Position numbers and translations under genes: made by a program. A DNA stretch of 64,000 bases. Origin: Panax quinquefolius. Taxonomy: Eukaryota; Streptophyta; Magnoliopsida; Apiales; Araliaceae. Shown in pieces: positions 58,266-64,000 of the stretch. A model generated the notes under the pieces. It did not search any database, was not told where the DNA came from, and saw nothing but the letters and a program-made list of their open reading frames with translations. How positions within the stretch are numbered: the stretch's first letter is position 1; each line of letters opens with the position of its first letter. Where the stretch lies: contig CM035162.1 of NCBI GenBank assembly GCA_020205615.1, forward strand, positions 43,762,464 to 43,826,463, written 5' to 3'.

Positions 58266-59082
58266 TCCCTCCACATTTGTTGTCACCGCTTCGAGCCTTC
58301 GATGATTGTTACCACTGGTATTATCATTTTGCCGGCTGCTTTCTCTTGGTTGGGTTGACTCGTTATCGCACTCTAATAACTAAGCCCTATATACATCATT
58401 TGAATACAAACACAGTTTGTGAGAAATTAAGTATTGACGTATCTCGGGTTTCAAACCTCTTAGAAACATCGTACAGTGTGGGACTTGGCCAAGGCAACTT
58501 CGGCAAACTTAGCCCCGTCTTGTGACACACGATCATATTGTTCTCGCTCGACTTGATGAACTCTACCTCCTTCATGTGACGAATACTTCGGGAAAGTACT
58601 TGTCATTGAAGTTCTTGGAACTTCTCCCAAGACATCTTCGGTCACGGCGGAGTTGAGTACGCTTTACCGATTCCCACCAATGAGATCCGCCTCCTCGCAA
58701 CATAAAGGTGGCAAGGGAACCTTTTGCTCTCGAGCATCCCAAGACATCAAATATCTTGGTGATCTGATTTATCCACGTCTCCACCTTAAGTGGTTTTTGG
58801 CTCTGCAATAAATTCCGGTGGTCCCAGCTTCTTGAACTGTTTAGCGGTGACCGTCCGAGAGTTGCTAGTGTTTCCACCTGTATTTTGAACAGGAGTCGTT
58901 CTCGCCTGATGTTGCATGAATTGCATAAAGCCTCTGAACATCCCATTGTTCATCATTTGGTCAGCGTTGTTGTTTTCTTGAGGATTATTACCATCCTGAT
59001 GGACATTATCCTAGGTATTGATTGTTGGTGACTCAACGGTCTCATGTGCTTCATTGCTTATCTCAACATTTTCGGATGCCAT
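58266..59082 (-). pseudogene. Gypsy gag remnant, minus strand
   Basis: ATG at 59082 (minus) opens an acidic N-terminus with a TAG after about 30 codons (near 59010), then the gag core: VETWINQITKIFDVLGC (about 58790-58740), FMLRGGGSHWWESV and NFNDKYFPEV. It is related to the gag at 25198-26395. Leader and primer-side sequence continue to 59249, where the next element inserted. On the left the TRIM at 57540 and then an LTR end in the wrong orientation (57516) interrupt it, so its own LTRs are not present here. Confidence 0.82.
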
Positions 59083-59249
59083 TTTCAAATATTGCAACAA
59101 AACAAGGGTTAATTGACATGTCACATATTATTCCTATACTCTGACCGACCAATTAAATACCAAATAAACTTAGGTAGGTCATACGAGCGAAAGAATTCCC
59201 CGTCTCTCCCCTCCTAGTTCTTGTCTCACATCTCAGTCAGGGATCATAT

Positions 59250-62200
59250 TGTAAGACCCCGAATTTTATGAAATAAAAGTATTCAATTTTTCTTATAATT
59301 ACAATTCAGTAAATGGTTAAATTGATAAAAAGTTAAAGTTAAGGGTAATATATGAATTTTTTTTCAAAATAAGCAAGTGGTTATAAAATACTCATTGTTG
59401 TCGGGGAATATTCGTTTGGTCGTGAAATATTCTTCTTGTCGGGGAATATTCATATATTTACTTGACCTTTTGTGGGCCCCATAATGTAATAACCGCTTGG
59501 GATGAAGAAAACGACAAATTAAAGTTTTTATAAATAACTACAGTAATCGTTACTGCTAACATCGTTGGAATACTCTATTGGGTAAAGTAAAGTAATACGC
59601 TGTTGTTGACAAAGAAGATTACCAGTATTGCACAGTATTTTTGAATTATTGATTCTTACGTAAGAAGGCACTACTCAATAATTGTTACAAGAATTATCGC
59701 TCAATATTTTATTTTGATTCAATAATTGTCTGCGTTGATATTTTATATTAGTGTTGTTTTAATAATTGTCACTACACAAGATTTTCCATTATCAAATCAA
59801 TAATTCATATTATTTGAATAATATTATTAGATAAGCATTATTGGCAATGTCTAGAAAGTTCATTTAAGGAGAGGTTTGGTCACCTAATCAAGGCCAAGAA
59901 GGAGAAATTTTATTCGAAAGCCCCTCTTTCCCGAAACTACGGTTGTCATTATCAGGATTCGTAATATTATTTGTGAATAATTAATTATTAATTTATATGA
60001 TGAGGAAAATATTGATTTTATGTGGATATAGATGGAGAAAATTTTAATGTGACAATTGTTAAAAATTAATATTTTATCTTTTTCGATAAAATAATTTATT
60101 TTAATATATTATTATATTTTAATAATATAATAATGGTGATATTTTTACTATGAATGTGAGATATATGAGTATATGAGGAGGAAGAGTATTTTTGTTTCAA
60201 AAGATGTTTAAAACATGTTAAACATGTCGGTAGACCCCATTTTTTTGACTGAAATTTGATTATAATCTGTAAAATCGCCCGTTTATGGATTTTTGGTCAA
60301 TTTCTGTTTGGAATTTCGAAAAGCTTTCTTCTGTAAAGTTGTAGAGAATTGAATTTCCTATAAAAAATCACGAGATTCGAATTTTCTAATAAAAGGGCTA
60401 TTTATTATTAATTATTGAAGTTTCGGATTAATTGATTATCATTTTTTGGAAGTTTTAAATATTTTTTGTTAGAAAAACGTTTTTATTGTTGGCCCATGTG
60501 TTGTTAGATCTGAAATTGAAATTTGAAGTCAAGAGTAGAATTTAGTAGGAATTTTTATATATATATATTAATATTTTATTAAATTTTTTGCTTTGGTGTT
60601 CTAAGCATTTTCCTATAAATAGGGTGCTTAGGTTAGAATTGAAAATCACACCAGAAACTACAGATTTCTCTCTTTCTCTCTCTATAATATCGAGCGTATT
60701 TTTGTGAGTATTTTAGTATTTTGAGTATTGTTATACTCTGCAAGTTCTTTTAGCACTATATCCAAAGATTCCAATGTAAGTACTATTCTTTCCGAGGTAA
60801 GTGGAGGTTATTTTTTCTAAAATGATATTATTTCTTCAATATCATTACGCCAGAATGTTGGTTGGAATTTTATCAAATTTGGAACTTTTCATTCTCTGAG
60901 TTACTATTCACGAGTTACTATTCATATTCAGTACTATTCACGAGTAAACGTGATGATATTATTTTTTGTGAAATTTCTATCTTTTGGTGTCTGAAGTTAT
61001 TATTCACGATACTCAAGACTATTCATGAATACTGAATCATGACTATTCACCAAAAAAATAAAATTTCTTCTTTTTGTCCAAAATATCTATTCTGGATACT
61101 ATCTTTGATTGGATCTATGTTTTGGTCTTTATTCTTGAATTTTATTCCACTCTGGTTATTTATGAAGTATTTTTGAACGGGAATTGTTTAAAGTACGAAT
61201 CCTTAATATTTGTTCTTTTGTTTCACTGGATTTGTTTTCTTTAAAATATTTTTCATCATCCTCAGTCCTAAATGATGATATAACTGAATATCTTTGGCAT
61301 GTAGTGCAAAGATGAATGATTTCTGATGAATATCTTTGGTCAGTAGTAAAGATGAACAGTGTTTAGATGAACACGATTAATCGATAAATATCTTTGGCTC
61401 TGTAGTGCAAAAGATGACTTGTTGATGAATATCTTTGGCCCGTAGTGCAAAGATGACTTGTTGATGAATATCTTTCGTCAGTAGAGCAAAGATGAATTTA
61501 TTAGTAGGATTATGAACATAAACCGTGATTTGGTATAACCATAATCTTTGATGTTTGTGATGAAAATTATCTTTGTCCCGGATGAGAAAAGGAATTTAGA
61601 ACTACAATTACGATTATGAAGTTATACATGTGATTGTGGGATGTGAATTGTTGATTGATGTTACAGGATAAAACATTGTTGGTGGACTTTTAACATGGAG
61701 AAGATAATAGATTTTATAGTCTATTCGACTCTTCTAATGGATCGCTTCATTTCACCGCAACTATGGTTGAAAAGTTTTATCATCTACCATATGTTCTAAA
61801 TCTCCGATTTATTATCGTTGAAGGCTATTGATAATTTATTTATCTTTTAGTCATGATATTCTTTATCGAAGCTAGTTGTGCTCACCCTTTTGCTTTACAA
61901 TTCCTTTCGTGTAATAAAAGTGTAGTAGGGGTCGAGCGGGGATAACAAGGAATAGAACGGTGGTTTATAGATATTGAGGGTGAGGTGAATTTAACTTGGA
62001 AGGGTGTTTTGCCACTATCATACAAGATGTCTAATGACATACAACCTCGTGTCATCATAAGATGTGGTCAGGTTTCATCCACTTTCGAGTATATTTACAA
62101 GCACTACCTATATAATCTTGGTGTTTGTTTGGAATTTAATTCCCAATTAGAGACAGTAGAGATAATGATTTGTCAAGAGAAGACTCATCATTGGGAAGAA

Positions 62201-62556
62201 TATAATAGTAATCTTCTCGTTTTTATTTGGGGTCTATTGGGTCAACCAAGGATAATTTCGTGGCCATATGATATCTACCATAACCCAAAAGCATGGCCTC
62301 CCATGTACGAAGGTTTCTCTTGAGCACTTCCCAAAGATTTTAATTTCTAAAACAATTTTTGACTATACATTTATGTAAGGTGTCATTGTGACGCATTACA
62401 CACTGGTTGGTATATTTGTATCCAAACTCACAAAGATATGTGTTGTTGTATTTTGCACAACAATTGTTGTAATAAAGTTGTTGTTGTTTTTCGTATCATG
62501 TATTTGGCGCACTCAGAATGGGTTGGATGGAATGGACCTATTTTGGGGTCGTTACA
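59250..62556 (+). repeat. 5' LTR of the right-end Gypsy element
   Basis: The first half resembles the reverse complement of the LTR at 20775-23463 (for example 59640-59960 and the GAGTTACTATTCACG units at 60895-60950). The second half (61250-62500) resembles the LTRs at 36640 and 51276, including TGCAAAGATGA repeats (61285-61495). 61787-61798 is the empty site for CACTA-3. TATA-like CTATAAATAG lies at 60615-60624. Confidence 0.85.
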
Positions 62557-62743
62557 TTTGGTATCGAGCTTAGGATATGATCTCCATGAGATCGGGATTA
62601 GAACTAGGAGGGGAGAGATGAGTAAATCCTTCGCTAATGTGTCCTACCTAAGCTTAATCATTGTCTCATTCATAATATACTTGGATATTATGTGATATGT
62701 TAATTTGCTTAATTAACCCTTGTTTTATGACAGTATTTGAGAA

Positions 62744-63640
62744 TGGCAGCTAAGAATAATAACAATGGAGTGAATGAAACTTTGGGGATACCTCTAATCA
62801 CTAACCATGATAATGTGATGTCAGACGAAGAAGGAATTAGAGATATCCATGTGGTGAGTGAAGAATTGATAGTTGCATCTTAGATAGTCGCAGAGGTAAC
62901 AACCGAGAGTGAGGCGTAAGAGGAAGAAGAGGTACCGAGGAGAGTTTATTAGAGGTATTATATGATCAAAATGTAGAATTTCAAAATCGTATTCATGAGT
63001 TTAAGAGCAGTCAAGAACGACAGACGGTCGTGGAGCAAAAGGATGCAACAATTCAAGCTTCAGGTTACCCGATATGTGATGCTTGAATAGAAGCATTCTT
63101 TTGGCAAGAGTATAAGATGATAAAGATGGAATCTGAAAAAAAAAAAGAAAAACCGAACGAGTGAGAATAAGTGATGTACGGGCAAAAGCCGCACGACACG
63201 TGGATATTGTGGAAAGAGATGTCCGATCTAAGAAGGCTAAAATAGATGATATGAATTTCTCTTTTTGGAAAGCAATTGGGAGAACCCAACATCGAAGTTT
63301 TGAATTACCCCGCATGAGAGAGGTCAACCTGAATTCGATATGGATCAAGATTGATGATTCAGATCATGAATCAGAGTACGACGATGCAAATTGAGGGAGG
63401 AATATGCCTTATAGAAAAGTATATTCCAACAGTAGTGATGACGCCAAATCACGCCTGCATAAGTCAAAGCCGAGTAGTTCGAGGGATAGCGGTTGTCACG
63501 ACTTCCCAACAAATGAGGAACCCAAATGAAGTTATCACGGAGATGAGCAATGGAGAAATCATGATGACCCGGAGATAGAATCAAATGAAAGCAAGGTATT
63601 CTCAACTTTTCGAAATACCAGGTACGTAAATTTCGGGGAC
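62744..63640 (+). pseudogene. Interior ORF remnants of the right-end Gypsy element
   Basis: ATG 62744 opens an acidic N-terminus (GVNETLGIPLITNHDNV) resembling the gag start at 59082, stopping at 62881-62883. A coiled-coil-like part follows (about 62950-63060), then a Lys/Arg-rich frame (63161-63394, with SKKAKIDDMNFSFWKAIGR). The last block, RNHDDPEIESNESKVFSTF (about 63550-63610), is a pol C-terminus like 23500-23600. No gag core or enzymes are present between gag start and pol end. The middle is not recognised. Confidence 0.5.
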
Positions 63641-63663
63641 GAAATTTCATAAGGAGGGGAGAT

Positions 63664-64000
63664 TGTAAGACCCCGAATTTTATGAAATAAAAGTATTCAA
63701 TTTTTCTTATAATTACAATTCAGTAAATGGTTAAATTGATAAAAAGTTAAAGTTAAGGGTAATATATGATTTTTTTTTCAAAATAAGCAAGTGGTTATAA
63801 AATACTCATTGTTATCGGAGAATATTCGTTTGGTCGTGAAATATTCTTTCCGCTTGGGAATATTCATACGACTGCAGCAAACCCTTTGTGGGCCCCATAA
63901 TGTAATAACTATCGGATGAAGAAAATGACAAATTAAAGTTTTTATAAATAACGCAGTAATCGTTATCAATTAACACGCTTGAATTAAAGTAAAGTAATAC
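63664..64000 (+). repeat. 3' LTR, first 337 bp
   Basis: Repeats 59250-59590 with few changes, directly after the polypurine tract. It is truncated by the window end. Confidence 0.92.

Larger units (their letters stand above)
59250..64000 (+). mobile_element. Gypsy-type LTR retrotransposon with short interior, cut by window end
   Basis: 5' LTR 59250-62556 (3.3 kb, TGTAAGACCCC...GGGGTCGTTACA), tRNA-Met-like primer site TGGTATCGAGCT (62559-62570), interior 62557-63663, polypurine tract AAGGAGGGGAGAT (63651-63663), 3' LTR from 63664 to beyond the window. The first ~330 bp of the two LTRs are almost identical. The element inserted into the leader of the minus-strand gag element (left flank GATCATAT); the right target duplication is outside. 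The interior is only 1.1 kb with no RT or integrase, so it is non-autonomous. Confidence 0.9.

Overview
This window is a nested transposable-element block from a flowering-plant nuclear genome, probably a eudicot. The evidence is AT-rich DNA, plant Ty3/Gypsy and Ty1/Copia LTRs, CACTA and Mutator-like elements, integrated plant pararetrovirus DNA, and captured pieces of intron-bearing plant genes. No intact host gene in its own context is seen. Species cannot be named from the sequence.

Layout. (1) 1-10929: a head-to-tail array of an endogenous pararetrovirus (Caulimoviridae), plus strand. One unit can be pieced together as about 7.7 kb in the order tRNA-Met primer site, movement-protein ORF, coat/gag ORF with zinc knuckle, protease-RT-RNase H ORF, last ORF, promoter/leader region. 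All ORFs carry stops or frameshifts. (2) 10929-13673: AAT and AT microsatellites, an AT-rich repeat (called R1 here) and a 1.65-kb Mutator-like element with a perfect 9-bp target duplication. (3) 13674-13855 and 33998-35004: one further virus copy split by CACTA-1 (13856-33997, 20.1 kb, target duplication CAT). CACTA-1 holds captured gene pieces, including a two-exon DNL-type zinc-ribbon gene, a foldback repeat, a second R1 copy cut by an 8.5-kb Gypsy element (20775-29247, target duplication CAATT), and a set of large ATT microsatellites. (4) 35005-43005: a minus-strand Gypsy remnant with very long LTRs and almost no interior; a Copia solo LTR (38045-39892, target duplication CTTTG) sits in one LTR. 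(5) 43006-51275: a third R1 copy, then CACTA-2, whose right end is clear and left end is not. It carries fragments of a B-type cyclin, a MATE transporter and a BAHD acyltransferase. (6) 51276-57516: half of a plus-strand Gypsy LTR, interrupted by CACTA-3 (52403-56654, target duplication ATA), which carries synaptotagmin and B-type cyclin fragments. (7) 57517-59249: minus-strand gag remnant with a 721-bp TRIM element (target duplication TTGAT). (8) 59250-64000: a plus-strand Gypsy element with a 3.3-kb 5' LTR, primer site, 1.1-kb interior and the start of its 3' LTR, cut by the window end.

The elements date each other. The virus supplies the empty site of CACTA-1, the LTR at 59250-62556 supplies that of CACTA-3, and the R1 copy at 43006 supplies, in reverse, that of the Gypsy element at 20775. 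The most interesting biology is gene capture: two CACTA elements with unrelated termini carry the same cyclin B exon with the same flanking intron DNA, next to different partner genes. Only protein-level family calls made by eye are given; no database search was possible.
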